Shown in pieces: positions 52,801 to 64,000 of a stretch of 64,000 nucleotides of DNA. The stretch's first letter is position 1. Every line of letters starts with the position of its first letter. The notes under the pieces are model-generated. The model had not been told where the DNA came from. It saw nothing but the letters and a program-made list of their open reading frames with translations, and did not search any database. A program made the translations under genes and the position numbers. The DNA comes from Lepisosteus oculatus. Taxonomy: Eukaryota; Chordata; Actinopteri; Semionotiformes; Lepisosteidae. Location: the NCBI RefSeq assembly GCF_040954835.1, contig NW_027168257.1:212501-276500 (forward strand), read 5' to 3'.

Positions 52801-54644
52801 TCTCAGTTTTTCCAATGTAAACATCATCACCATCGCTAAAGAAGATGGCGCAGAAGGCTCCACAGTCGAAACGTTGTGCTTCTTTTCTTCTCTTTTCAGC
52901 ATGGAGTAAACCTTTGCTTTATCCTTTGCAGCCTAAGCATGCTGACGCAGCTACCTTTCTCTTAACACGCCTCAATCATTATTCACCAAAACGATCAGCA
53001 GAATAAGTCGCCTTTGTGGTGATGTCACTCCTCTGCTTCACAAATGTCCTTAGTGACGGACCATTTCTTTCTGCCATTTTTCCGGAGCGGTTATTGATTG
53101 CTCCATCATTTCCCTCATACTTTCCATCCCTAGATTGAAAAAAAAAAAACAGAAACAGGCTGACAGGACGACAATCAAATTGCAAAAACTCATCAAAGCA
53201 CTCGATAGATTATTTGAATCCACAAGTAGCTACGAGCAACTTTGTCCTGGCTTGCATGAAAGTCGGAAAATGTCAAAAAGAAAAAGATGGTGGCTTTTTC
53301 ATATCTGTTCTTTTATTTTTAGTTCGTTGGCTCATCTGTCCATTGTCCTCCTGCCTGGCTCTTGACCTGTGACTGTTTGAACGCACACAGTAGACTTTCA
53401 TGCAGGGGATTTGTCCTGAGCCTCTGTGAAGGACCCACCCACCCCCATAAATAACTGCTCTAGAAACACATGAATGCAAAACTAAACCACAGCTTAAAGA
53501 GGAGCTTGTCATGACCGCCAGGCAGTTAAGACCAACTCTTAAGCAATCTAAACAGCACCAGCAGAGGGTGATTATTAACAAACGCCGCCGCACGAGTTAA
53601 CCCACCTGCACACACTCCACCGTGGGGTACGCAGTGCTATTTTTACCATCTTTACTTGCTTCCCGCTGGTATTGAGTCTACTCCTTGAGAGCTCTACCTG
53701 GCGTTTTTTCCATTACCTCGTTTATTCTGGATATTGGACTCCCCTTCTGCCTTTTCGACTTTGGACCTCGCCTCTCACCTCGGACTGTTTGCCACCAGTG
53801 TTCTCCCTGGATTACGACTTACCTTACGCCTCTTGACCACGAAACAAAGCAAAACAGAGCAAAACAAAATGAACAAACGAAAAGCCTCACGTCCCGCACT
53901 TGCGTGTAACGCCGTTACGTGCCCAAGCGGTATTGTACTTCATCTTAGCACTGCACCCCGGGGCGTACGGTATATGGGAACGAGCACACGCCACAAATCG
54001 TCTCGAATCACTCCCTACAGCTGTAAGGCACCTTGAAGCGTGCACCCCCAACATTTTTCTTTGCGCATCTGTGAAAGGTAAACTCTTGAGCAAACTCTGA
54101 ACCAGCTCTAAGGAAACTAATCCGATTAGACGTTACTTTGACTCATCCTTTAAGGGAACCTTGTTAATTGGAGAAATCAATGATTTCGAATGAATTCTGT
54201 ATGCGTTAAAAGACAGCTATACACAGAAAACATGCAGGACACTTCTCATGATGTTTCCCGAGCCGAAACACAGTGCGTTTTTCCAAGCCCTCTGACAAAG
54301 CCCGCCCACTGAAAACTGCAGCAGATCGTGTAAAGACGTTCAACTTTGTAACTACTGCACGCACAGGAAGCAGAATAAATTCCTCTTTTCAAACTGTCAA
54401 AGGTTTGCTTTGCGAACACTGCAGGACATCGCACAATCTCTTTTGAATGGGGACAAACGATTTCTTATGGGGCACAGTAAGTACAGACGTTTAAAAAGCT
54501 CCACTCATGCCGACGATGCAGCATGAAGAAGCGCAACCTAACGTTTGCATTCCTAGCAAATTCCTTTTATTTTTTGATAAATAAAGACAGTCTTGTTTAA
54601 CAAACAACACACACAACATTTTACATTGTCAATTCAATTCAAAT

Positions 54645-55610
54645 CAATGTATTTCTATATAGCGCCTTTCACAACAAGGTTACGTGCTGTCTCTTTGAGG
54701 CAGATGTTTAAATCCTCTGAGTTAAGTGCTGAAGTTATAGTAGTCCTATCAGTATTGTTGCCTCCGATCAACAGATCCTCATTTTTCTCAGAGTTGAGTA
54801 ACAAAAAGTTTTCACACATCCAAGTATTTCCTTCCTTAATGCATTTAACTAAACTGATAATAGAAGAGTTGTCGTTTGGTGTAAACAAAATGTTTATTTG
54901 AGTGTCATCAGCATATGAATGAAAGTTCATATTATTTTTTCATATTATCCTACCTAGCAGCAGCATGTAGAGAGAGAGAGCAATATTGGTCCCAGCACTG
55001 ATCTTCTGGTACCCCAAATTGAACTGGTGACATTGATGAAGCAGTACAATTATTAGATATTTGAACATAATGAAAACGATGAGTAAAATGTGAAGTAAAC
55101 CACTGAAGGACGGTTCCAGATAAGCCAACCTCAAACTCAAGCCTGTGTAACAAAACAGAGAGGTCAACCGTGTCAAAGGCAGCTCTAAGATCTAGAAGCA
55201 AAGCACAAGCACTGTTGCATTCCCTGCATCAGTAGCTAAGAGAATATCATTTACGACTCTTGTTAATGCAGTTTCAGAAACCAGACTAAAATTTCTCAAG
55301 TATATTATTTGAATCCAGATATGATTGACGTTGGGCAACAACTATTCTCCCAAGACTTTTAGATTGAAATGGGACCTTTGAGACAGGCCTGTAGTTGTTA
55401 AGAACTTGTTGATCCAAATTTGACTTCTTAAGAGCGGTCTAACAACCGCTACCTTAAATTGATCAGGTACAACGCCTGACGCAAGCGATGCATTCATCAT
55501 ACTAATTATAGGTCCTGCCAGTCCTTCGAGGGAATCTTTGACTAGCTGAGTGGGGATGGGATCTAGCGAACAGGTGGTTGACTTTGTCTTACGTCTGTGT
55601 TTATGAGTCC
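54645..55610 (-). mobile_element. L2-clade LINE, truncated copy 2
   Basis: Inverted copy of 4556-5566, with the same tail and the same junction with the Tc1 remnant. Confidence 0.8.
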
Positions 55611-56180
55611 ACCATAAGAAGAAATCTGAACAGGAGTGGTGATCATGCGAGGTCACCATGGAGGAAACCACTGCTCTCCCCCCAAAAAAAACCACCACTG
55701 CCCCTCTCAAGTTTGCTAAAGACCACATGGATGTTCCACAGCAACTCCTGGAACAATGTTCTGTGGACAGTGACAAAAGTTGAACATGTTGGTAAATGTG
55801 CACAACGTTATGTTTGGAGATAACAAAACACTGCATACCAACTCCAAAACCTCATCCCACCTGGGAAGCATAGCGGAGGCTGTACGGCTTGCAATCATCG
55901 AGGGACCGATGAATTCCAAGATGTATCAGGAAATTCTACAGCAGAATGTCAGGGTGTCTGCCTGTGATCTAAAACTCGAAAGACGCTGGGTCATGCAGCA
56001 TGACAAAAACAAAGGAGTACATCAACAACAGAGTGGCTGAAACAATAGAAATTCCGTATTTTGGGATGGCCGAGTAAGAGTCCTGACCCCAATCCCATTG
56101 AAGTGCTGTTGCGTGATCTGAAGCAGGCCGTTCAGTGCAAGACATCTCCCAACTGTATGTGAGAGAAAAGCAGAGACGCT
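55580..56180 (+). mobile_element. Tc1-like transposon fragment, copy 2
   Basis: Transposase pieces are readable on the plus strand, including GPMNSKMYQEILQQNVRV. The DLNPIE-like catalytic region follows in broken frames. Truncated at about 56160, where it joins tRNA-Arg flank. Confidence 0.75.
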
Positions 56181-56249
56181 CACTGAGTAAGGTGGGGTTG
56201 CAGCTTTGCAAATCAAAAGGACATTTGTACGCTCAAAAAGGGACAGGAG

Positions 56250-56322
56250 CACCCCAGATGGGACTCGAACCCACAATCCCTGGCTTAGGAGGCCAGTGCC
56301 TTATCCATTAGGCCACTGGGGC
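56250..56322 (-). tRNA. tRNA-Arg-CCT: tRNA-Arg (CCT)
   Basis: GCCCCAG/CTGGGGT acceptor, CTGGC-CTCCTAA-GCCAG anticodon arm (CCT, codon AGG), T loop TTCGAGT. Essentially the vertebrate consensus; likely functional. Confidence 0.9.
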
Positions 56323-57200
56323 ACACTGGGTTGGGTCGATCACGCTGATGAAGAGCCAGTTTTTTTTTTCCTTTTCTTTTTCAAAGGGATCCCCAAAATT
56401 AGGAAAGTTAGGCAGCAGAAGGTTTACTGTGACCTGAGAAGGACCGGCATCCAATCACGGTGGTACACACACACACGCTCTCACTCATCTGAGCTACACG
56501 GCTACCAAGATGATCTCAGGTGCGCCGAGCTGGTACGGAACATATTGAACTGATTGACGGCGAATTGTCTCTCAGACAGGCTTTTCACCTCTGAGCTCCC
56601 TGACTGACAGTAATCAGCTAGGTAGTGAAACAGTCAGCTGCTTCTAAGCCTTAAACAGCTGCATCTCGGCGCTTCCACAGAGAGATGATTTGAAAGCCAA
56701 ACATCGCCCATTGGGAACACCTTACTATCACTAGTTTAAGAGACTCTTAAGGTCTTGCAGAGGTGCCTGTCTAATAGCATGCGCTTTGCAAGCTATAGGT
56801 GTTTAGGCTGAGGCAGAATGCCTGTTAACAAAATGTTTTTCTAAAGGGGCCTCGCACTCTTTTCCAAGCAATGGTCACCATCCCCACCGAGTGTCACAAC
56901 GTAGTCATGTCCTAGGATGTCACCTGTTAGTCTCCATTTGTCTGCCACCAACACTTTAGGTTACGGGGTCACAACCGCACCGCGGAGAGCAGAGGAGCCG
57001 TTGTCGTTCTGGCGGCGCAGATTGGGCTGAAGGTGGGGCGCTTGAATCTCGCTGTTGGAGGCCGTCTGAAACTGACCCAAGCCTTTCCCTTGAATTAAAT
57101 GTAAATAAATAAATGAACCCCAGATGCACATGGAATCAATCACGTGTTTCCTTTGAGCCGTTTCAAAGACTGCTCCAGAGTTTACCTTGCACAGATGCGC
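56323..57200. other. Duplicated spacer, gene-free
   Basis: Inverted copy of 3.1-3.9 kb, repeated again at 60.13-60.98 kb. No gene seen. Confidence 0.6.
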
Positions 57201-57747
57201 AAAGATTAATGATGGGGGTGCACGCTTCCAGGCGCCTTACAACTGTAGGGACTGATTAGAGACAATTCGTAGCGTGTGTTCGTTTCCATATACGCCCCGT
57301 GTTGCAATGGTAGGATGAAGTCAAATACGGCTTGGACGCGTAACGGCATTCTATCCAACTGCAGGACTTGAGGGTTTTTTGTGCTTTGTTCTGTTTTCGT
57401 TGACATCGCATTCGTAAGAGCGTCAAAAAAAGGCAATTCCAGCATCTAACACGAATAAAAGGGCTATTGAAACTGCAGGGCTGCGCAGCTTCTAAAATCC
57501 TTGCACACAATTCTCCGTTATTGTTACTTCCTTCTTTCTGTCTAACAAAGTTCCCTTTTCCTGACCGGACGGGGAGACTTTATCATTCCAACTTGAAGCC
57601 AGCCTTAAGTCCTCTGAGGCGCATTTGTCTGCTAGCATGCATTTTGTGAAAGTTTTTTTTGTTGTTGTTAAACGGAAAGCGACTTTGAAAAAGGTTTCCG
57701 CCGCTGCCCGGCACTCTATGTTAGACTGCATCAAAAAGGCAGTGGCG

Positions 57748-57829
57748 GCGGCGGCGGCCGAGTGGTTAGGGCGATGGACTAGAAAGCCATCGGGGTCTCC
57801 CTGCAAAGCTTCGAGTCCTGCCGCCTACG
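57748..57829 (+). pseudogene. tRNA-Ser (AGA) pseudogene with GGC expansion
   Basis: The D arm, anticodon arm (loop CTAGAAA) and CGACC-like 3' part are recognisable. The 5' acceptor strand has been replaced by a (GGC)n run (about 57744-57757), and the T arm reads AAGCTTCGAG. No acceptor stem forms. Confidence 0.7.
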
Positions 57830-58039
57830 GTGTCGTCGTGTGTCTGCGCAACAAAGGAAAAGCACCTGTTTTGCTTTTCCCGCAACTTTTAAAACGCGAA
57901 TGATCTGGATTTCTACATGATTGGCTCTTAAAATGTGATCTGATCTTCATCTGACGCATAATAATAAATAAAGACAGTCTTGTTTAACAAACAACACACA
58001 CAACATTTTACATTGTCAATTCAGTTCAAATCAATGTAT

Positions 58040-59050
58040 TTCTATATAGCACCTTTCACAACAAGGTTGTCTCAAGGCACTTAACAATGCAAGTTGTTAA
58101 GAGCCTTGTGTCTAATATGCCACTTAGGTTACGTGCTGTCTCTTTGAGGCAAATGTTTAAATCCTCTGAGTTAAGTGCTGAAGTTATAGTAGTCCTATCA
58201 GTATTGTTGCCTCCGATCAACAGATCCTCAGTTTTCTCAGAGTTGAGTAACAAAAAGTTTTCACACATCCAAGTCTTTCCTTCATTAATGCATTTAACTA
58301 AAGTGATAATAGAAAAGTTGTCGTTTGGTGTGAACAAAATGTTTATTTGAGTGTCATCAGCATATGAATGAAAGTTCATATTATTTTTTCGTATTATCCT
58401 ACCTAGCAGCAGCATGTAGAGAGAGAGAGCAATATTGGCCCCGGCACTGATCCGTCTGGTACCCCAAATTGAACTGGTGACGTTGATGAAGCAGTACAAT
58501 TATTAGATATTTGAACATAATGAAAACGATGAGTAAAATGTGAAGTAAACCACTGAAGGACGGTTCCAGATAAGCCAACCTCAAACTCAAGCCTGTGTAA
58601 CAAAACAGAGAGGTCAACCGTGTCAAAGGCAGCTCTAAGATCTAGAAGCACAAGCACTGTTGCATTCCCCACATCAGTAGCTAAGAGAATATCATTTACG
58701 ACTCTCGTTAATGCAGTTTCAGAAAGCAGACTGAAATTTCTCAAGTATATTATTTGAATCCAGATACGATTGACATTGGGCAACAACTATTCTCTCAAAA
58801 CTTTTAGATTGAAATGGGACCTTTGAGACAGGCCTGTAGTTGTTAAGAACTTGTGGATCCAAATTTGACTTCTTAAGGAGCGGTCTAACAACCGCTACCT
58901 TAAATTGATCAGGTACAACGCCTGACGCAAGCGATGCATTCATCATACTAATTATAGGTCCTGCCAGTCCTTCGAGGGAATCTTTGACTAGCTGAGTGGG
59001 GATGGGATCTAGCGAACAGGTGGTTGACTTTGTCTTACGTCTGTGTCCAT
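58040..59050 (-). mobile_element. L2-clade LINE, truncated copy 3
   Basis: Inverted copy of 4556-5566. Broken RT with LLDLRAAFDTVDLSVLLHRL and SYADDTQINI visible on the minus strand. Confidence 0.8.
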
Positions 59051-59860
59051 GAGTCCACCATAAGAAGAAATCTGAACAGGAGCGGTGATCATGCGAGGTC
59101 ACCACGGAGGAAACCACTGCTCTCCCCCCAAAAAAAACCACCACTGCCCCTCTCAAGTTTGCTAAAGACCACATGGATGTTCCACAGCAACTCCTGGAAC
59201 AATGTTCTGTGGACAGACATGACAAAAGTTGAACTTGTTGGTAAATGTGCACAGCGTTATGTTTGGAGATAACAAAACACTGCATACCAACTCCAAAACC
59301 TCATCCCACCTGGGAAACATGGCGGAGGCTGTACGGCTTGCAATCATCGAGGGACCGATGAATTCCAAGATGTATCAGGAAATTCTACAGCAGAATGTCA
59401 GGGTGTCTGCCTGTGATCTAAAACTCGAAAGAGGCTGGGTCATGCAGCATGACAAAAACAAAGGAGTACATCAACAACAGAGTGGCTGAAACAGAAGAAA
59501 TTCCGTATTTTGGGATGGCCAAGTAAGAGTCCTGACCCCAATCCCATTGAAGTGCTGTGGCGTGATCTGAAGCAGGCCGTTCAGCGCAAGACATCCCAAA
59601 AATATACATGAACTGAAACAGTTTTGCATAGAGGAATAGGCCAAAATACCTCCTAACCGCTGCTCAGGTCTGACCAGCCGCTACAGAAAGTGGGGATTGA
59701 GGTTTTTGTCATAAAGGAGGTTCCACTAGCTCCTTAATATAAGGGTACACGTACTTTTTCCATCAATGACCTTGATTGTTTAAACCATTTGGTCAATAAA
59801 GAAACAGCAATGTCAAATGTTGGGCGTGTGTTGTTTGTTAAATCAGACTCTCTTTATTAA
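59026..59860 (+). mobile_element. Tc1-like transposon fragment, copy 3 (longest)
   Basis: The longest Tc1 remnant. It runs from VHESTIRRNLNRSG through the region equivalent to DLNPIEVLWRDLKQAV, in broken frames, to the 3' end TACTTTTTCC at about 59755 and the terminal part. Non-functional. Confidence 0.78.
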
Positions 59861-60056
59861 TTATTATGACTTAGATAAAGATAAGATCACATGTTAGGAG
59901 CCATTCATGCAGAAATCCACATCATTCCGAAGGGCTGTTTACAAAAGTTTTTCTCCCAACTGTATGTGAGAGAAAAGAAGAGACGCTCACTGAGTAAGGT
60001 GGGGTTGTAGCTTTGCAAATCAAAAGGACATTTGTACGCTCAAAATGGGACAGGAG

Positions 60057-60129
60057 CACCCCAGATGGTACTCAAACCCACAATCCCTGGCTTAGGAGGC
60101 CAGTGTCTTAGCCATTAGGCCACTGCGCC
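60057..60129 (-). pseudogene. tRNA-Arg (CCT) pseudogene
   Basis: CCT anticodon arm intact. The acceptor (GGCGCAG against CTGGGGT) is mismatched, the T loop is TTTGAGT with a broken T stem, and the D arm is changed. Confidence 0.78.
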
Positions 60130-61541
60130 ACACTGGGTGAGGTCGATCATACTGATGAAGAGCCAGTTTTTTTTCCTTTGCTTTTTCAAAGGGATCCCCA
60201 AAATTAGGGAAGTTAGGCAGCAGAAGGTTTACTGTGACCTGAGAAGGACCGGCATCCAATCACGGTGGTACACACACACACGCTCTCACTCATCTGAGCT
60301 ACACGGCTACCAAGATGATCTCAGTTGCGCCGAGCTGGTACGGAACATATTGAACTCATCGACGGCGAATTGTCTCTCAGACAGGCTTTTCACCTCTGAG
60401 CTCCCTGACTGACAGTAATCAGCTAGGTAGTGAAACAGTCAGCTGCTTCTAAGCCTTAAACAGCTGCATCTCGGCGCTTCCACAGAGAGATGATTTGAAA
60501 GCCAAACATCGCCCATTGGGAACACCTTACTATCACTAGTTTAAGAGACTCTTAAGGTCTTGCAGAGGTGCCTGTCTAATAGCATGCGCTTTGCAAGCTA
60601 TAGGTGTTTAGGCTGAGGCAGAATGCCTGTTAACAAAATGTTTTTCTAAAGGGGCCTCGCACTCTTTTCCAAGCAATGGTCACCATCCCCACCGAGTGTC
60701 ACAATGTAGTCATGTCCTAGGACATCACCTGTTAGTCTCCATTTGTCTGCCACCAACACTTTAGGTTACGGGGTCACAACCGCACCCCGGAGAGCAGAGG
60801 AGCCGTTGTCGTTCTGGCGGCGCAGATTGGGCTGAAGGTGGGGCGCTTGAATCTCGCTGTTGGAGGCCGTCTGAAACTGACCCAAGCCTTTCCCTTGAAT
60901 TAAATGTAAATAAGAAATGAACCCCAGATGCATATGGAATCAATCACGTGTTTCCTTTGAGCCGTTTCAGAGACTGCTCCAGAGTTTACCTTGCACAGAT
61001 GCGCAAAGATTAATGATGGGGGTGCACGCTTCCAGGCGTCTTACAACTGTAGGGACTGATTAGAGACAATTCGTAGCTTGTGCTCATTTCCCTCTATTCC
61101 CCGTGTTGCAGTGGTAGGATGACGTAAATTCCTGCTTCGACACGTAACGGCATTATAATCAAGTGCAGGAGCTGAGGGCTTTAGTTTTGTTTCGTTTTCC
61201 ATGGCGTTCGTAAGCGCGCAAATCAAAGGCAATTCCTGCGTCTAACACGAATGTAAATGCTTTTGAAAGTGCAGTGTGGTGCAGCTTGTAAAATCCTTGT
61301 CCACATTTTTGGTTTGTTGATGTTTTTTCTGTCTGCCAAAGTTGCATTTTGACATCCGGACTGGGGGACTTTATCATTTGAACGTGAAGCCAGCCTTAAA
61401 CCCTCTGAGGCGTGTCTGTCTGCCGGCACGAATCTTGTGAAAGGTATTTTTTTTAACGGAGAGCAACTTTAAAAAGGTTTCCACAGCCAAATCGCAGTCC
61501 GTGTTTGATTATAGGAGGAATGCGGCGGCGGCGAGCTCGCA

Positions 61542-61623
61542 TTTGTCGTGCTCGAGTGGTTAAGGCGATGGGCTCGAAATGCGTTGGGGCTTCCCCGCGC
61601 AGGTGCGAAACCTGCCGACTCCG
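61542..61623 (+). tRNA. tRNA-Ser (CGA), probable pseudogene
   Basis: Mirror copy of 2418 with the same open acceptor stem and CGA anticodon. In addition, its T loop reads TGCGAAA. Confidence 0.68.
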
Positions 61624-62577
61624 GCGTCTGCCGCACGTCGCCTTGTGCCTGCGCGGCAGAGGCGAAGTGCCGCTTTTCCTTTCCTGGTACTATAACAACG
61701 CGAAATCGCTTGGACCCGCTGCCATGGAAATCAATTCTTCAGATAACTACACATTTTGCGTTCGCACCTCTGGTGCTCTACTTATGCCTTTGAAAACCTA
61801 ATGAATAAAGCTGAAAGAACCGACACGATATGTAGGTGCTGGTAAAGCACGCAGTAAAGAACTGTTAACAGCAAGGGTTTCAGTGGGTTAACTGAGGAGA
61901 AGGCGTGATCGCTAATTGTTGACTTTTTATTTGGTGTTAGAAACACTCTTACTGTGCATGATGTGCAACAAATGTAGCCACAGAAATTGCATCACGCTTT
62001 CATGTATGCTATTGCAGACACCAACGTTGCCTAGATAGAAAACCGAAATAGCCGTGGGTTTGCTTGCTGGTCTGAAGGATCTCTCTTCGAATCTCTATCA
62101 TTTGTCAATGGAAGTAAAAGGCGCTGCAATCTCATACGTTCAGAATCAAACCCGCAGCTATTGTTCGACTTTATTTCTTGACTAATTACAACTGAGTGTC
62201 GCATGAGCAGTTACATAAACTTGTCTGGTATATTTGAACACAAATGCCGTTCTTCAATTAAAACTAACAGTACATTGTCAGGGACATTCAGTTCTATACA
62301 AACAAGAGACAGACAAGAGAATATTTCTACCGTTCATGTGGACTACGTGTTGACTTACTGATCGGAATAATTGAAAGGTTCGGGCTCATAGCCGATGCAG
62401 TGCGTGCTAATTAGAACAGCAACGCTGAGCTCTCAGCACCGTACTGAGCCCAGGTGTTTTTCTAAAGCTGTCAGGTGCAGTTCATTTACATGAAGGAAAT
62501 CTCTTACTGGGTACGATTACAATGCAGTAAGTAGCACAGACTACTTAGGGAGTAGCCCCATGCGTTTAAAAATGACC

Positions 62578-62650
62578 CGAGCCAGGCAGGAGTCAAACCT
62601 GCAATCTCCTGAGCCGTAGTCAGACGCGTTATCCATTGCGCCACTGGCCC
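62578..62650 (-). tRNA. tRNA-Arg-ACG: tRNA-Arg (ACG)
   Basis: Acceptor GGGCCAG/CTGGCTC and the ACG anticodon arm are intact. The T loop is TTTGACT (C56 to T), and one base 3' of the anticodon stem differs. Slightly weaker than the copy at 1390. Confidence 0.82.
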
Positions 62651-63821
62651 TGGTGTGACACTGCAGGACTGTAACCCAGTGAGATCAGCACTGCACCTAG
62701 TAAAATATTACCCCCGGTCCATTCTTTTCCAAAAGTGAGAAACACCTGTTTTCTACATTTTGTCTGTTTTAAAACCATATCTCTTTAAACCAAACCAAGA
62801 GTTTGTCTTTTGCACTGATATTCTGATTCATTTCGATTTCAAAGAAAAAAAAAACATTATCTTCCAAAGCATCATAAAATTGTCCATTCTTCCAGACTCT
62901 ACTTCTCTCTTGTAGTAGTACAGCAGACCTTTCCAGGTGAGCAGATCACAGAGTCCGAAATATGCTTCCTCCATCAAGCAAAGTACCTGAACATGACTCT
63001 GTCTTCATAAAAGCGCCCCTGTAATAAAGAAATTAAATCCGAAATCAAGAGGGCAGTTGCCTACTGAAGTTCAAGAAGTCATCAATTTTAACCCAGCAAC
63101 ACATTAAAGGCTGCATCTATACAAGTACGATTCTAGAAATGCTCACCAGATTACGTTTTAAGAAGGAACTGTGCCTCAGGTTCCGCCGAGATCTTAACTC
63201 GGATGGCAGGATTCAGAGTCCGGAGTGTGGACTGATGGCGCACGGAGGGTCCATATACTGTGGATCCCTCAGTGATCTTCCGCGTGTTCAAACCGCCAGC
63301 GTGTGACTCCCCTGTCCCTGTGACCTCATTGCTCTGCTCTCGCCTCTGTGCAGCTGAGCCCGACTCATGGTAAAGTGGAAAAAAATATGCCCTCATCGTG
63401 GGATTTACTCTGGATCGAGGATAGATGTCACTTTTTTATCGTTGAACAGGATGTATGTGATGTGGCGACTAGGTTCAATATTGTATCCTTTTAAAAGATT
63501 AAGGACTGGGGTGAGCGTGATTTACCACCCTTTCAGCTAAGAACCCGACATGAGCACCGTTTAAGCTGCATAGACTCGGTCGTTTAACTCTTCTCCATTA
63601 GCAGGGTTAAGGTTAAAGAAAAAAAACATTGCTGACTTCTTTTTTTTTGCCAGCCGCTAGCGCTGATTAGCAATGTTTGTATTTCATGTTTTGCAAGTTC
63701 CATCCATTTTAAGAAAAACAAGTCGCGTTAAAGACAGGAAATGAATACTTGCATTTAATTAAGTCTAGCCGTAGGCGGTTGTCTGTAAGGACCAGTTCTG
63801 TTTGAGAAGACAGAACAAAGA

Positions 63822-63895
63822 AGGCACCACTGGGATTCGGACTCAGGATCTCCTGTTTAAGAGACAAGCGCTTTAACCAACTAAGCAACGGCGCC
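63822..63895 (-). tRNA. tRNA-Thr body with CTT (Lys) anticodon
   Basis: Sister of the Thr tRNA at 153. The acceptor GGCGCCG/TGGTGCC and D arm are of Thr type, but the anticodon loop is CTCTTAA, giving CTT (Lys AAG). One T-28/G-42 wobble and an A/C mismatch in the T stem are present; otherwise it folds. Confidence 0.7.
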
Positions 63896-64000
63896 CCGGT
63901 AGTGTTGTCCTTTTGCAGCCACTTGGACACACCACTCAGACACATCTGCATTCGGTGTGTGCTCCGCCTGCTCGCTGAGCAAGTTGCCACCTTTACATAC

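Larger units (their letters stand above)
50391..54560 (-). repeat. Asn/Thr/Arg-TCG module, copy 4 (inverted)
   Basis: Inverted partner of 5.64-9.47 kb (pair sum about 60,205). It extends further than copy 3, into the Ser-module-like region at 53.88-54.1 kb. Gene-free parts are spacer. Confidence 0.88.
61800..64000 (-). repeat. Thr/Arg-ACG module, copy 3 (inverted)
   Basis: Mirror image of 1-2,240. It carries Arg(ACG) at 62578 and the Thr-body tRNA at 63822. No other gene in the block. Confidence 0.88.

Overview
The window looks like nuclear DNA of a ray-finned fish. The evidence is tRNA genes with vertebrate-type sequence, a U1 snRNA gene, a tandem array of U5 snRNA genes, 5S rRNA-derived (SINE3-like) SINEs, Tc1-like transposons, L2- and RTE-clade LINEs, and a Ty3/Gypsy-type LTR element whose Gag carries a SCAN-like region. 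I cannot name the species. I found no host protein-coding gene. The region is a multicopy small-RNA gene cluster, and almost all long open frames in it are shadows of repeats.

Layout. 1-9.5 kb: tRNA modules (Thr, Arg-ACG, Ser-CGA, Arg-TCT, degraded Asn and Thr, Arg-TCG) with a Tc1 remnant and a 5'-truncated L2 LINE at 4.1-5.6 kb. 10.66-18.2 kb: fourteen U5 snRNA genes in 508-bp units of two alternating spacer types, each with a recognisable distal (octamer plus ZNF143-like) and proximal promoter region. Between the 13th and 14th gene lies an antisense insert of about 0.66 kb. It carries the first ~30 nt of U1 snRNA fused to a 5' leader and a truncated ZCCHC3-like ORF1. 18.2-22.7 kb: an inverted copy of the Thr/Arg module, split by a nearly complete RTE-clade LINE with 16-bp target duplications. 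22.9-32.5 kb: Ser-GCT, Ser-TGA, Ser-AGA, Gly, Ile, Asn and Thr pseudogenes, Arg-TCG and Ser-TGA. 33.0-33.9 kb: one well-formed U1 gene with an upstream octamer. 34-41 kb: AT-rich, repeat-rich DNA without recognised genes, apart from a second Gly-Ile module at 36.6-37.4 kb. 41.2-45.9 kb: an Ile-type tRNA and a broken LTR element nested in a 5S-SINE and itself holding a solo LTR. 45.9-64 kb: mostly inverted copies of the left half (Arg, Thr pseudogenes, Asn, Ser, Arg-CCT, Ser-CGA, Arg-ACG, Thr body).

The structure is a set of nested inverted and direct segmental duplications. Left modules reappear inverted on the right with mirror centres near 32.0, 30.1 and 40.9 kb, and a 4,512-bp direct offset links 45.9-49.0 kb to 50.4-53.5 kb. 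The duplicated tRNAs have drifted, some in the anticodon. The Pol II/III small-RNA genes would serve splicing (U1 binds 5' splice sites; U5 aligns exons) and translation (tRNAs). The observation most worth following is the U1-ORF1 chimera, which suggests a non-LTR retrotransposon that targets, or template-switches with, U1 snRNA.
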